NCBI GenBank assembly: GCA_903834475.1 | Contig: CAILJH010000160.1 | Span: forward strand, 1 to 64,000 | Source of the DNA: an uncultured Prolixibacteraceae bacterium | GTDB taxonomy: Bacteria; Bacteroidota; Bacteroidia; Bacteroidales; Prolixibacteraceae | Direction: 5' to 3' | Length of the DNA stretch: 64,000 bases | Part shown: piece after piece, positions 1 to 9,019 of the stretch | Layout of the letters: every line of letters starts with the position of its first letter | Position numbering within the stretch: position 1 is the stretch's first letter | Program-made: the position numbers and the translations under genes | The notes under the pieces: generated by a model | What the model was told of the DNA's origin: nothing | What the model saw: only the letters and a program-made list of their open reading frames with translations | Databases searched by the model: none

Positions 1-42
1 ACCCCGCCTGACAAGCGAGCGGACAGGAAGTTCGGCATGACA

Positions 43-1086
43 CTACAAGAGCGTTGAAAGTATTTCAGAAATAGAGAATCGGGCACCGCAAATCACTTCG
101 TCGCTTGCACCATAGTACATGAAGATGTCGTCACCTTTCACGTAATGACCATTGGTAAAGACCACATTCCCGAAGAATCCGGTCTGCTCATAGGTTTCAA
201 TGGGTTCCATGATCGGGTCGATGCTCCGGGCAAGAACTTTGGAAGGATCGTTGATGTCCAGAAGCAAAGCTCCAAGGCAATAGCGGTGGTCGCTGTTGGC
301 ACCGTGATAAATTTCGAGCCAACCTTTTTCGGTACGAATTGGCGCACCACCGGCTCCGACACGTTTCGAATCCCAGCTATCAGGTCGCACGGTGGCGATG
401 CACTTGTGTTGTCCCCAGTATATCAGGTCGGGCGATTCGGCCAGCCAGATGTAATTTCCACCCAGTTCAGGACTGCTTGGACGGTGTAAAGCGTAATATT
501 TGCCGTTTATTTTTTCTTCGAAAATCGCACAATCCTTATTGTGTGGTGGAAAGATCATCCCTTTGCGGTCAAAATTCTTCCAGTCTTTGGTGCGAATTAA
601 TCCAACTCCTACACCAAATTCAGAAACTTCAGTAAACGAAAGACTGAATCCATCAGCCATGGTGGCCACCCGGCAGTCCTCAATACCAAAAGTTTCGAGT
701 TCACCTTTACCAAAAATGGGTGGATAGCCGACCGGTTCCGAAAAATGGATTCCGTCGTCGCTGCAAACCAGACGCAGATAGGAGAGTGTAGTTAAGTAAT
801 CCTTTTTCTTATAATTGATAACCCGCGGATCGGATGCATCCAAATCCGGATCGTTTTTGTCGAAACTCAGAATTTCGATATTTCCTTTGCTATTATATAC
901 GGGGAAACTTATTTTACCTTCAATTTGTTTGGGCCTTTCTGCCACTCTTAATAGTAACCAGATTTTTCCTTCGAATTGAAAAACACCCGGGTTCAGCAGA
1001 CAAAGAATTTCCATTCCTTCAATGCCGGGTTTCAGATCAGCCGGGCGAAGTAATGGGTTTTGGGAGAATCGGTTTGCAATATCCAT
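43..1086 (-). CDS. GH130-family glycoside phosphorylase/hydrolase
   Basis: The 347-residue protein resembles GH130 enzymes (mannoside phosphorylases and related hydrolases), five-bladed beta-propellers acting on beta-mannosides. The segment GIEDCRVATM near residues 134–143 carries the conserved Glu-Asp-x-Arg, with Asp137 as the likely general acid. The N-terminus (NPLLRPADLKP) also fits the family. There is no signal peptide, so it should act in the cytoplasm, after import of oligosaccharides. It lies on the same strand as and 195 bp downstream of a hybrid two-component regulator, which suggests glycan-responsive control. Whether it is a phosphorylase or a hydrolase cannot be decided by reading alone. 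Confidence 0.85.
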   Translation of the reverse strand: MDIANRFSQNPLLRPADLKPGIEGMEILCLLNPGVFQFEGKIWLLLRVAERPKQIEGKISFPVYNSKGNIEILSFDKNDPDLDASDPRVINYKKKDYLTTLSYLRLVCSDDGIHFSEPVGYPPIFGKGELETFGIEDCRVATMADGFSLSFTEVSEFGVGVGLIRTKDWKNFDRKGMIFPPHNKDCAIFEEKINGKYYALHRPSSPELGGNYIWLAESPDLIYWGQHKCIATVRPDSWDSKRVGAGGAPIRTEKGWLEIYHGANSDHRYCLGALLLDINDPSKVLARSIDPIMEPIETYEQTGFFGNVVFTNGHYVKGDDIFMYYGASDEVICGARFSISEILSTLL

Positions 1087-1281
1087 AAGTAGTTTTGTTA
1101 GAGTGCATCAAAGCTACGACTGGATAAATTGATCAATGTCCCACCTGTTCCAGATCTTGTCCGGCGGAGTGTAAAAGAGAAAAAATAAAGGATAAACCTG
1201 TCTGAAATTAAAAATATTCACATTGGCCCTACTCCATAACTGATATTGTCAGGCAATTTTTTTAACATTTGAAGGGAATTT

Positions 1282-4200
1282 CTATACTAATGATTTGTTC
1301 CGAAAATCGGAGGGAGAACAGCCGTAAGCTTTATTAAACAGTTCGTAGAAATGTGTTCGGCTGGCAAACCCGGTTTGATCGATGATTTCGCTTACAGTCA
1401 AAGTGGTTGATTGAAGCAGGATTGCTGCCTTGCTTAACCTTCGCTGGTTGATGAGACTATGCGGAGTAATTCCAAGCACCGATTTGGTTTTGTTATAAAG
1501 AGAAGATTTGCTGATCGCGAATTTATCGCAAAGGGTTTCAGCTGAAAGCATTTCATCATCAATATTTTCGTCAATATAGTTGAGCATTTTTTGAAAGAAC
1601 GGATCAGGGATTTCCTTTGCCTGGGTTAAGCTATTTTCCTGTTTGCCGAAATTACGTTTGAAGGTATTTCTGAATTGAAGAAGCTTTTCAATGCGAATTT
1701 TCAGATGTTCAGGATGAAATGGTTTGGGAATATAGGAATCGGCTCCGGCTTTTAATCCGGAAATACGGTCCTCGATCTCTGCTTTCGCGGTCAGTAGAAT
1801 AATTGGTAAATGGCTCATGTCAAAATTTTCCCGGAGCTTGTTGCAGAGTTCAATTCCATCCATGATGGGCATCATTACGTCTGAAACGATCAGGTCGGGT
1901 TTTTCGGTGATTACTTTATCAAAAGCTTCCAATCCGTTTTCAGCAAATATGATGTTGTAATCTATCTGAAGGAAATCCCTTAAAAGAACCAGTATTTCAC
2001 GATCATCATCAACCAGCAATACCAAGGGTTTACCGGATGATAATTCCGTTTTTCCGGCTGGGTTTAACAGAATGGAATCATTCATGAAGCTGATTTCATT
2101 CAGGTCATCGGCAGGTTCATCCAACAATTCAGTTGTACTCAACTGATGTACATCCGGAAAAATACAGGTAAATTTTGTTCCTTTTCCGGGCTCACTTTCA
2201 AATTGGATCGTTCCTTTTAACAGTTCTACAAGCCCTTTTGTAACTGCAAGACCGAGACCGGTTGACCGATAACCCGGGAAGCTTCCCTGCCGCATGACCG
2301 AGGAAATACCAAAAGGCTCAAAAACTTTCTGAAAATACTCGGGCTTTATTCCCAGACCATTGTCTTCTATTTCAATTGTAAGCGCTGACTGATCTGATTT
2401 TATGGTAATTTGGACATTTCCTCCGGAATTGTTGTATTTGATTGCATTCGATACCAAATTTGTAATTATCCGCTGAAACTTATCAGCATCGGTCTTGAAT
2501 ACTAATTCAGGATTGGTCGTATTCACAATGCAGGTAATATTCCGTTGTTGTGCAAAAAGCTCGAGATCCGAAACAACTTCATCAATTAGTTGGGCCGGTT
2601 TGCAAGACCTGATATTTAAAGGTTCTTTCCCTTTTTCCAGTTTACGGAACTGCATAATTTCCAGCACCAGTTTCTGAATTTTAATGCTGTTGTTGTAAAC
2701 CTTCAACAATCTTGGATTTTCCAGTGTATTTCGGGTATCTTCCAGCAAAGCATGGATGTGGGAAGTAATAATAGTCAGCGGTGTGCGGAACTCATGAGCC
2801 ACATTGGTAAAGAATTCAATCTTGTAATTGTGTAGTTCATCCTCTTTCTTCATTTTGAATTCCTGAAGTGCAGCTTCTTTTTTTCGCGCAGCACGCCGGC
2901 GGTATCCAAGAAATATTAACAACTGAATTCCGATGAAAAGCAGTATATAGAAGGCAATAGCCCATGAAGTCCGCCAAATCGGGGGATTTATAACCACCTC
3001 GATTTCCCGGATATCTTTCGACCAGTCGCCATTTTCATCACTGGTGCGAATCTGTAAAAAGTACTTGTCGGATGCCAGATTGGAGAAACTAATGGGCTGA
3101 TTTTGTGGTTTGATGGTCCATTCATTGTCGAAATTTTTAAGCCGGTACGAAATCCGGTAACGTTCCTGCCCCCAATATGCCAGTGGTGACACATCAAATG
3201 TGATTGAATTCTGGTTGTAATTCAGGATTAGTTTTTTCTGGTGGTTGATGCGGCTGGTTAGTACGCCATTGGGATCCGGATCCACCTGCAGGTTTTTGAT
3301 GTATAGCTGATTAATAGCAATGGGTGGAAAATTTGACGAGAATTTGATTTGATCTGTTTGTATGATATCCACACCCATTGTGCCTCCGACATACAGCTTG
3401 TTTGTTTTTAAGTTGAAATAGGAAGCACCATCACTGTATTCCAAATTGAGCAGGCCATCGTTTACATTAAAGTTTCTGACTCTTTTTCTGCTGCTGTCAA
3501 TTAATGAAAGTCCCTGATTCGTGGTCAACCAAATATTTCCTGGTTTATCCAGCTGCATGGCATGAATGCTGGTATTGGAGAGTTCGGACTGAACAATTAA
3601 TCCACCTGCTATTACTGAATCGGAAGAAACAGGTAATAGATTAAAAATGCCGTTGCTGCTGCCAACCCAGATGGATCCGTTCTGATCCGTTTTCAGGCAG
3701 AGGATGTCATCATTTCGGATCAGTTTCGGATGAGTTGAAGTAGAGTACTGAGCAATCACCCGGTTCGTAATCGTATTGAAACGGTATACTCCAAATCCTC
3801 TGGTACCAATCCATATGATTCCGGGCTTTTCGACAGCCAGACTGTAAACAATCTGCTTCTGCGGAGCAGCTGTGGCAATCCTTTTATCGAGTATGAGTTG
3901 TTCGCAAAAGATAGGCAACGAACCGTTTTTTTCATCCAGATCAATCCGGATCACGCCATATCCACTGGTTCCGAGGTAAATCCGGTGATCGCTGTCCTCC
4001 AGAATACGATACACCGAAGCAAAGTCTAATGGATTGGGTATTTTGAAATCGCGCGGAAAATTACGGATCATGCGGTAATCAGGCGAAATAATGTCGATCC
4101 CTTTTCCGTCGGTTCCAACCCAGATGGTGCCGTTTTCGTGTTCGTGAAATGAAAGAACTGAACTATTGGTTAATCCATCTTTTACCGATATTTTCCGGAT

Positions 4201-5352
4201 TTGATTTCCGCTGGAATCAAAAACATCGATGCCTCCGCCTTTGGTACCTATTAAAACATCTCCTTTTTGAGTTACTAAAATGCATCGGACAATGGGGTAT
4301 GACAGCTGACTTGATGCCAGGCTTTTATTTGGAAATTCATTTAAATTCAGGGTATAGACTCCGTTTCCGTCGGTACCAATCCATAAGATGTCAGCCTCCG
4401 ATTCGTAAATGCTTAATATTCTGGTTGCAATGGGGTTGACCATGAACAATCCGGAGAGGATATTGAAGATTTCAAAATTTCGGGTCAGAAGATTGAAACT
4501 GTAAACTTTGCCTTTTTCTGTGCCGACCCAAAGCCTGTCTTTTACTTTCGAAAGCGAAAATGAAGTTATCACATCATCAGGAATACTGAGTTGCCTGACA
4601 GTTTTTTGTTCCAGGTCAACCATCAGGGTCACTCCGGTTCTCTGGGTGATCAACAAGTATGGATGTTGGTTAACTGAAACCGAAATTGATGTAGACAAGG
4701 TTCCTGTCAAAGGCAGTTTCAAAATTTCCTGAAGGTGATTTCCTTCCATTTGCAATAATTTGCCATTCGAAGTCAGGCAATATGCATGGTTTCCTGCCAG
4801 ATAGATTCGTTTCGTGCTTAGAGAATTTTGCTTCGAAGCTTCATCAAAATCAATTTTACCGAATTGTCGGGAGATGCTGTCATACCTGAAAATACCACGT
4901 CCGAATACCGAAGCCAGAGTGCCATAGGTATCTGAGTGACAAATTGTAATGTCATCTTCATAGTTTATCTGTTCGGATTCCGCCGTAAAAAAAGAGGTAA
5001 AACGGTCGTGGATGTTGTCGTACAAGCCCACACCCTTATTGGTTAGCATCCAGATTGGACCTGATGCAGTCGGATATATTTCGCGGATTACATGATTGTG
5101 AATGGAATTTGAATTGCTGCCGGGCAGGTAAGTTACCATTGAACTGCCATCATAACGGTTAAGTCCATTCCATGTTCCAAACCAAAAGTACCCTTCTGCA
5201 TCTTTCACAATCGCATTCACTGCTCCATTCGACAAGCCTTCGCTGCGCGAAATGAAATGCACGTTGGTCCTGAAATCGGCTCTGATAGAGAGTGATAACA
5301 GAAAGAACAAGATGAGTATTGTGAGTTGCCGCATAATTTCCTGACTGTTCAA
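1282..5352 (-). CDS. Hybrid two-component system regulator (HTCS, SusR-like)
   Basis: This 1356-residue protein joins sensor kinase and transcription factor in one chain. In order: signal peptide (roughly 1–25; a second Met at residue 7 is a possible start), two seven-bladed propellers of the two-component-regulator type (about 30–710), a Y_Y_Y domain (about 720–790), one membrane helix (about 794–816), HisKA with the H-box HEFRTPL near residue 853, HATPase_c with DNGLGIKPEY and GLGLAVTKGL, a receiver with acidic DDD near 1116 and phospho-acceptor Asp in VSDVMMP near 1158, and a C-terminal AraC-type HTH (about 1255–1356). Such proteins sense a specific oligosaccharide in the periplasm and switch on a polysaccharide utilisation locus. 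The adjacent GH130 gene is a plausible target; no susC/susD pair lies in the window. Confidence 0.95.
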   Translation of the reverse strand: MNSQEIMRQLTILILFFLLSLSIRADFRTNVHFISRSEGLSNGAVNAIVKDAEGYFWFGTWNGLNRYDGSSMVTYLPGSNSNSIHNHVIREIYPTASGPIWMLTNKGVGLYDNIHDRFTSFFTAESEQINYEDDITICHSDTYGTLASVFGRGIFRYDSISRQFGKIDFDEASKQNSLSTKRIYLAGNHAYCLTSNGKLLQMEGNHLQEILKLPLTGTLSTSISVSVNQHPYLLITQRTGVTLMVDLEQKTVRQLSIPDDVITSFSLSKVKDRLWVGTEKGKVYSFNLLTRNFEIFNILSGLFMVNPIATRILSIYESEADILWIGTDGNGVYTLNLNEFPNKSLASSQLSYPIVRCILVTQKGDVLIGTKGGGIDVFDSSGNQIRKISVKDGLTNSSVLSFHEHENGTIWVGTDGKGIDIISPDYRMIRNFPRDFKIPNPLDFASVYRILEDSDHRIYLGTSGYGVIRIDLDEKNGSLPIFCEQLILDKRIATAAPQKQIVYSLAVEKPGIIWIGTRGFGVYRFNTITNRVIAQYSTSTHPKLIRNDDILCLKTDQNGSIWVGSSNGIFNLLPVSSDSVIAGGLIVQSELSNTSIHAMQLDKPGNIWLTTNQGLSLIDSSRKRVRNFNVNDGLLNLEYSDGASYFNLKTNKLYVGGTMGVDIIQTDQIKFSSNFPPIAINQLYIKNLQVDPDPNGVLTSRINHQKKLILNYNQNSITFDVSPLAYWGQERYRISYRLKNFDNEWTIKPQNQPISFSNLASDKYFLQIRTSDENGDWSKDIREIEVVINPPIWRTSWAIAFYILLFIGIQLLIFLGYRRRAARKKEAALQEFKMKKEDELHNYKIEFFTNVAHEFRTPLTIITSHIHALLEDTRNTLENPRLLKVYNNSIKIQKLVLEIMQFRKLEKGKEPLNIRSCKPAQLIDEVVSDLELFAQQRNITCIVNTTNPELVFKTDADKFQRIITNLVSNAIKYNNSGGNVQITIKSDQSALTIEIEDNGLGIKPEYFQKVFEPFGISSVMRQGSFPGYRSTGLGLAVTKGLVELLKGTIQFESEPGKGTKFTCIFPDVHQLSTTELLDEPADDLNEISFMNDSILLNPAGKTELSSGKPLVLLVDDDREILVLLRDFLQIDYNIIFAENGLEAFDKVITEKPDLIVSDVMMPIMDGIELCNKLRENFDMSHLPIILLTAKAEIEDRISGLKAGADSYIPKPFHPEHLKIRIEKLLQFRNTFKRNFGKQENSLTQAKEIPDPFFQKMLNYIDENIDDEMLSAETLCDKFAISKSSLYNKTKSVLGITPHSLINQRRLSKAAILLQSTTLTVSEIIDQTGFASRTHFYELFNKAYGCSPSDFRNKSLV

Positions 5353-5428
5353 CGATCAGGTAAAAGTAGCTAAAATTGAATAATTTTTATAGCAGGAAGT
5401 TTACTCCGGGATTAATTTGATCATCGGT

Positions 5429-5458
5429 TTTGATTTCAGGATTAATGTTTTATCTTTG
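5429..5458 (+). promoter_or_regulatory. Predicted Bacteroidota promoter of rpsP
   Basis: TATCTTTG at 5451–5458 matches the Bacteroidota -7 consensus TAnnTTTG, and TTTG at 5429–5432 lies 18 bp upstream, close to the usual -33 element spacing. The rpsP start codon follows 46 bp downstream of the -7 element. Confidence 0.7.
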
Positions 5459-5504
5459 CGCCACAAATTTTTTAATAACTGTTTATCAATTTAAATTAAG
5501 CAAA

Positions 5505-6077
5505 ATGCCAGCAAAAATCAGATTGCAGCGCAACGGGCGCAAAAGGTATGCTTACTATCACATTGTGATAGCTGATAGCAGGGCACCACGAGATGGTAAA
5601 AATGTAGAACGTATCGGATCTTATAATCCAAACACGAATCCTGCTACTATCGATCTCGATTTTGACAAAGCTTTAACATGGCTTAACAATGGTGCTCAAC
5701 CTACCGATACAGTAAGAGCTATTTTATCTTACAAAGGAGTATTGTTCAAAAAACATCTTTTAGGTGGTGTAGCCAAAGGCGCTTTCACTGCTGAAGAAGC
5801 TGAAACCAAATTCGAAGCTTGGGTAGCCGAGAAAGCGAATAAAGTTCAGGCTAAAAAAGATGGTTTAGTTGTAAGTTCAGATACTTCGAAGAAGGTTCAA
5901 TTCGACAAGGAAACCAAGAAGAATGCAGATCGTGCCAATGCAATTGCCAAGCGTCATTCTGATGCTGTTGCCGCCGCAAGGGCTGCTGCTGCACCTGCGC
6001 CTGCACCAGTTGTTGAAGAAGTAGCTGAAGAAGCTGCTCCTGAAGTAACTGATGCTCCTGAGGAAACTGAGGCTTAG
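5505..6077 (+). CDS. rpsP: 30S ribosomal protein S16 with long C-terminal extension
   Basis: S16 binds 16S rRNA and is needed for 30S assembly. The start is placed at 5505 because [20 protein letters not shown] matches the S16 N-terminus; an in-frame ATG at 5430 would add 25 residues and would overlap the predicted promoter. The core occupies about residues 1–85 of 190. The rest is a Lys-, Ala- and Glu-rich tail ([20 protein letters not shown], then an acidic end), which is about twice the size of proteobacterial S16 and is a normal feature of Bacteroidota S16. rimM follows, separated by a hairpin terminator. Confidence 0.96.
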   Translation: MPAKIRLQRNGRKRYAYYHIVIADSRAPRDGKNVERIGSYNPNTNPATIDLDFDKALTWLNNGAQPTDTVRAILSYKGVLFKKHLLGGVAKGAFTAEEAETKFEAWVAEKANKVQAKKDGLVVSSDTSKKVQFDKETKKNADRANAIAKRHSDAVAAARAAAAPAPAPVVEEVAEEAAPEVTDAPEETEA

Positions 6078-6123
6078 TATTCGCAAAATCCTGCTTTTGC
6101 TCCGGTATATAGCAGACAAATAT

Positions 6124-6154
6124 AAAAGCGACAGAGAAATCTGTCGCTTTTTTC
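6124..6154 (+). terminator. Hairpin terminator after rpsP
   Basis: A perfect 12-bp stem (AAAAGCGACAGA, loop GAAA, TCTGTCGCTTTT) runs straight into a T tract. It lies 46 bp after the rpsP stop and 14 bp before the rimM start, so it should terminate or attenuate rpsP transcription. Confidence 0.85.
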
Positions 6155-6167
6155 TATTTTTACTCCC

Positions 6168-6707
6168 ATGGAAACAATACCGAAAAACAATTGTGTTAAA
6201 GTTGGCTATGTCCAGAAACCGCATGGGATCCACGGAGAACTGGTGATCCGGTTTCAGGAAGAATTCTATGAAACCCTGGAAGAAAATCCAGCCATTTTTC
6301 TGGAGATTGATAATTTGCTGGTACCTTTTTTTATTTCAGACGAAGGATTGCGATTTAAATCCGGCGAATCGGTCATCACACAACTCGACTGGGTTGATTC
6401 GGACAAGAAGGCGAAAGATCTTTGCGGATTATCGGTTTATGTCGACCGCGATGATGTGATTGAATTCGAGGATGAAATGAGTCCGCATGCATTGATCGGG
6501 TACCAATTGTTTGATCAGACGCTTGGGCCGATTGGCCAGATTACCGAAGTGAATGATTTCTCCGGAAACATTCTGCTCTCGGTCGTATATCAGGGAAAAG
6601 ATGCCCTTGTGCCATTAAATGATGATTTAATTGTACGCCTCGACGAAGACCTCCATGAAATAGAACTCCGCATTCCTGAGGGTTTGTTTGATTTGGATGA
6701 AGAATAG
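6168..6707 (+). CDS. rimM: Ribosome maturation factor RimM
   Basis: RimM assists maturation of the 30S head domain and binds S19. The 179-residue protein has the N-terminal RimM motif VGYVQKPHGIHGELVI (about 12–27) and a C-terminal PRC-barrel-like half (from about residue 100, ALIGYQLFDQTLGPIGQITE), at the family's usual length. It follows rpsP, the conserved arrangement in many bacteria. A strong hairpin lies between the two genes and TATTTTTA sits at 6156–6163 immediately before the start, so rimM may depend on read-through or produce an almost leaderless transcript. Confidence 0.95.
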   Translation: METIPKNNCVKVGYVQKPHGIHGELVIRFQEEFYETLEENPAIFLEIDNLLVPFFISDEGLRFKSGESVITQLDWVDSDKKAKDLCGLSVYVDRDDVIEFEDEMSPHALIGYQLFDQTLGPIGQITEVNDFSGNILLSVVYQGKDALVPLNDDLIVRLDEDLHEIELRIPEGLFDLDEE

Positions 6708-6709
6708 GA

Positions 6710-6738
6710 GCCCCTCTAAATCTCCCCGAAGGGGAGAC
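6710..6738. repeat. Dispersed palindromic repeat, type A copy 1
   Basis: A 29-bp unit beginning GCCCCTCTAAATC and ending in the hairpin CTCCCCGAAGGGGAG. It is identical, in reverse complement, to 28354–28382 and close to the reverse complement of 43780–43809. It begins 2 bp after the rimM stop codon. Confidence 0.9.
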
Positions 6739-6747
6739 TTTTGGATA

Positions 6748-6783
6748 GTCTCCTCCCCAGCGCTTCTCAAAAAGAGAAGGGAG
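6748..6783. repeat. Degenerate dispersed repeat copy
   Basis: GTCTCCTCCCC, then CTTCTCAAAAAGAGAAG (a hairpin) and GGAG. Read on the minus strand it resembles the type B unit (CTCCCTTCTC...GAGAAG...GGGGAGGAGAC), so it is probably a diverged copy between the A and B units of this gap. Confidence 0.6.
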
Positions 6784-6865
6784 TGTGTTTCTGGACTTTC
6801 ACCAAAATACTAAATTTGAACAACACTTTATATTGAAAGTATATTCTCCAAATTCCAATTCCAAA

Positions 6866-6895
6866 CTCCCCTCCTTCGGAGGGGTAGGGGGAGGC
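6866..6895. repeat. Dispersed palindromic repeat, type B copy 1
   Basis: Begins CTCCCCTCCTTCGGAGGGG (hairpin) and ends TAGGGGGAGGC. With the type A unit at 6710 it bounds a 186-bp block whose outer ends, GCCCCTC and GGGGAGGC, are roughly inverted repeats of each other. Confidence 0.85.
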
Positions 6896-6981
6896 TTATT
6901 TTTTCACTTCAATGCAACTTTCCGAATAATTTGCCGTCTATAAAATCGTTAAGTAGACAAACAATTAAAAATAGCAAGCAA

Positions 6982-7692
6982 ATGAAAACAAAATTAGCAG
7001 CAGCAATCATTTTAATACTGTTTATTCAGGCCGGAATTCAGGTTCAGGCGGAGGAACAAACACGAAAAGTTGAATCCTTTTCTTCCATTTCGTTGCGCAT
7101 CAGTGCCAATGTTCATCTCGAACAGGGTGAAAAGCAAAATCTGGAAATTGTTGCAAAATCTTCTACACTCGAGGAAATCATAACTGATGTAAAAGACGGA
7201 GAACTAATCATTCGGTTTCACAACAAAGATTATTTTTGGAGTACATTCAAACCAGGTGAAATAACCATTTACATTACCACTGCTGAAATTAATGGATTGG
7301 TGGTTTCGGGTTCGGGCAATATTATTGCAGATGGTGAAATCAAGACAAAAAAACTGGATCTGGGCTTAAGCGGCAGCGGGAACATTAAATTATCTGATCT
7401 TTCAGCAGAACAAGTAAAGTCAACGATCTCCGGTTCCGGCAATATTCATTTGGCTGGAAAGACAGCCGCCCAGGATTTAAGTGTGGCTATTTCCGGGAGC
7501 GGCAGTGTGAAAGCATTGGAATACAATGCTGATGATGTAACTGTCCGGATTTCAGGTTCAGGAAATGTTGGTATTCAAGCCAATAAAAATCTGTATGTCA
7601 GGGTATCAGGCTCCGGAAACGTGAATTACAAGGGCAAACCGCTGATTGATTCAGCAATTTCGGGTTCGGGAAAAGTAAAATGCGCGAATTAG
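6982..7692 (+). CDS. Exported GIN-domain (DUF2807) protein
   Basis: The start at 6982 (MKTKLAAAIILILFIQAGIQ) opens with a clear Sec signal peptide cleaved near QVQAEE; an upstream in-frame ATG at 6931 would bury it. The roughly 210 mature residues form a repetitive right-handed beta-solenoid: SGSGNI or SGSGSV recurs about every 20 residues from the middle to the end (for example VVSGSGNIIADGEI, GLSGSGNIKLSDL). This is the DUF2807/GIN pattern, often annotated as a putative auto-transporter adhesin, common in Bacteroidota and of unproven function. It is probably periplasmic or surface-located. No operon partner is evident. Confidence 0.88.
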   Translation: MKTKLAAAIILILFIQAGIQVQAEEQTRKVESFSSISLRISANVHLEQGEKQNLEIVAKSSTLEEIITDVKDGELIIRFHNKDYFWSTFKPGEITIYITTAEINGLVVSGSGNIIADGEIKTKKLDLGLSGSGNIKLSDLSAEQVKSTISGSGNIHLAGKTAAQDLSVAISGSGSVKALEYNADDVTVRISGSGNVGIQANKNLYVRVSGSGNVNYKGKPLIDSAISGSGKVKCAN

Positions 7693-7750
7693 GCCGTAAA
7701 TTTGACTTCTGAAGTGTTTAATATTGTATTGAAAAGTGAAAAATAGTTAA

Positions 7751-7785
7751 GGTGGCTGTAAAATACTACAGACCACCTTTTTTCT
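7751..7785 (+). terminator. Terminator after the GIN-domain gene
   Basis: GGTGGCTGTA pairs with TACAGACCACC (one bulged A) around a short A-rich loop and is followed by a T-rich run. Confidence 0.75.
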
Positions 7786-7876
7786 TTGAACTTTATTATA
7801 CAGGACTTGTTCATCATTCATTGATTGGGTTTTGATAAATTAATATAATTCGGATTAATCTGTATAAATAAAACGT

Positions 7877-8935
7877 ATGAAAAACAAGCTATTTTCTATA
7901 CTTATTTGCTCTTCATTTCTAATCTTTTTCTTTGCATGTAAAAAAGATACTGTGAATCCGGAAACCGATCTTTCTGTTAGTCAAACGGTAAGCAGCGATT
8001 CACCAACAGTTGGTTCCAATGTTACTTTTACCGTTACTGTTTCAAATAATGGTCCCAGTGCAGCAACCGGAGTTACAGTTAACTATACACTTCCCGCCGG
8101 ATATACCTTGGTCAGTGCAACACCTTCGGTGGGTACTTGGGCTTCTTCTACCTGGACAGTCGGTAACTTAGCAAACGGATCGGGAGCCACGTTAACAGTT
8201 ATATCCAAAGTTAATTCAACCGGACCATATTCAAATACAGCAACAATAATGGGTTCTGAAACAGACCCAACTGCAGGAAACAATATTGCAATTAAAGCAA
8301 CTGTACCGGTCGCTCCTCCTTCAACCGACATTTCAGTAACCCAAACGGTTAGCAATGGTGCTCCGGTTGTTGGCACCCAAGTTACTTTCTCGGTAAAAGT
8401 TCTGAATAATGGGGCGATTGAAGCCACAGGGGTTTCTGTCAGCGATGTGTTGCCTGCCGGATATACACTGGTAAGTGCAACTCCTTCAATTGGTACATGG
8501 GTTGCTCCTAACTGGACAGTTGGCAAAATGACCGGTGGTTCAAGTGCAAATCTGTTGATTGTGGCTAAAGTACTGGAAACAGGACCTTATGAAAACACTG
8601 CAACAGCAACCATCACAGAGACTGATATAAATGCAGCAAACAATACATCTACCAGTTCAACAATTCCCGTTTCTGCGGTTGCATCGAAAATTACCTACAA
8701 TAGTGATGTTAAACCACTGTTGGTGGTATCCTGTGCTCCGTGTCATGTTAGTGGCGGATCGTATGAAAAGTGGGATGTTTATGCAAACGCAAAAAGCAAG
8801 ATAAACACAATTATTGGCCGGGTAAGCCAGACACAGGGTTCCGGAGGATTTATGCCATATGGCGGAACAAAATTATCGGCTGACAAGATTGCCATCCTGA
8901 ATAAATGGGTTACTGATGGTCTACTTGAAAAGTAG
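7877..8935 (+). CDS. Lipoprotein with two DUF11 repeats and a C-terminal monoheme cytochrome c domain
   Basis: The 352-residue protein begins with a lipoprotein signal (MKNKLFSILICSSFLIFFFAC, Cys21). Two similar DUF11 beta-sandwich repeats follow (about 31–145 and 150–265), sharing AGYTLVSATPSxGTW. A C-terminal segment of about 80 residues contains CAPCH, the covalent haem attachment motif, plus a later GFMPYGG Met that could be the distal ligand. DUF11 repeats usually form stalks, so the likely picture is a haem domain held away from the membrane on a spacer. The partner is unknown. Terminators bound the gene on both sides, so it is probably monocistronic. Confidence 0.85.
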   Translation: MKNKLFSILICSSFLIFFFACKKDTVNPETDLSVSQTVSSDSPTVGSNVTFTVTVSNNGPSAATGVTVNYTLPAGYTLVSATPSVGTWASSTWTVGNLANGSGATLTVISKVNSTGPYSNTATIMGSETDPTAGNNIAIKATVPVAPPSTDISVTQTVSNGAPVVGTQVTFSVKVLNNGAIEATGVSVSDVLPAGYTLVSATPSIGTWVAPNWTVGKMTGGSSANLLIVAKVLETGPYENTATATITETDINAANNTSTSSTIPVSAVASKITYNSDVKPLLVVSCAPCHVSGGSYEKWDVYANAKSKINTIIGRVSQTQGSGGFMPYGGTKLSADKIAILNKWVTDGLLEK

Positions 8936-8960
8936 AAAGATCAATTTGCCTCCAAGAAAA

Positions 8961-8998
8961 AATCCTGACAGGTTTTAAAAATCTGTCAGGATTTGCTT
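8961..8998. terminator. Bidirectional hairpin terminator
   Basis: AATCCTGACAG (8961–8971) pairs perfectly with CTGTCAGGATT (8983–8993), with A-rich sequence before and T-rich sequence after. It lies between the convergent DUF11/cytochrome and GH109 genes and can serve both. Confidence 0.85.
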
Positions 8999-9019
8999 TA
9001 ATAATTACAATTATTCCTT

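Noticed and set aside
5430-5504. 25-codon upstream extension of rpsP
   Set aside because: It overlaps the predicted promoter, has no S16 similarity, and the conserved N-terminus begins at 5505.
5877-6233. 118-codon minus-strand ORF across the rpsP–rimM gap
   Set aside because: It runs through the terminator and both genes and has low-complexity composition; no independent support.
6866-6895. Repeat units as CRISPR repeats
   Set aside because: Units are dispersed singly or in pairs, vary in length, have no regular spacers and no cas genes nearby.
8083-8526. 147-codon minus-strand ORF within the DUF11 gene
   Set aside because: An antisense shadow of repetitive coding sequence; it has no start context and is contained in a well-supported gene.
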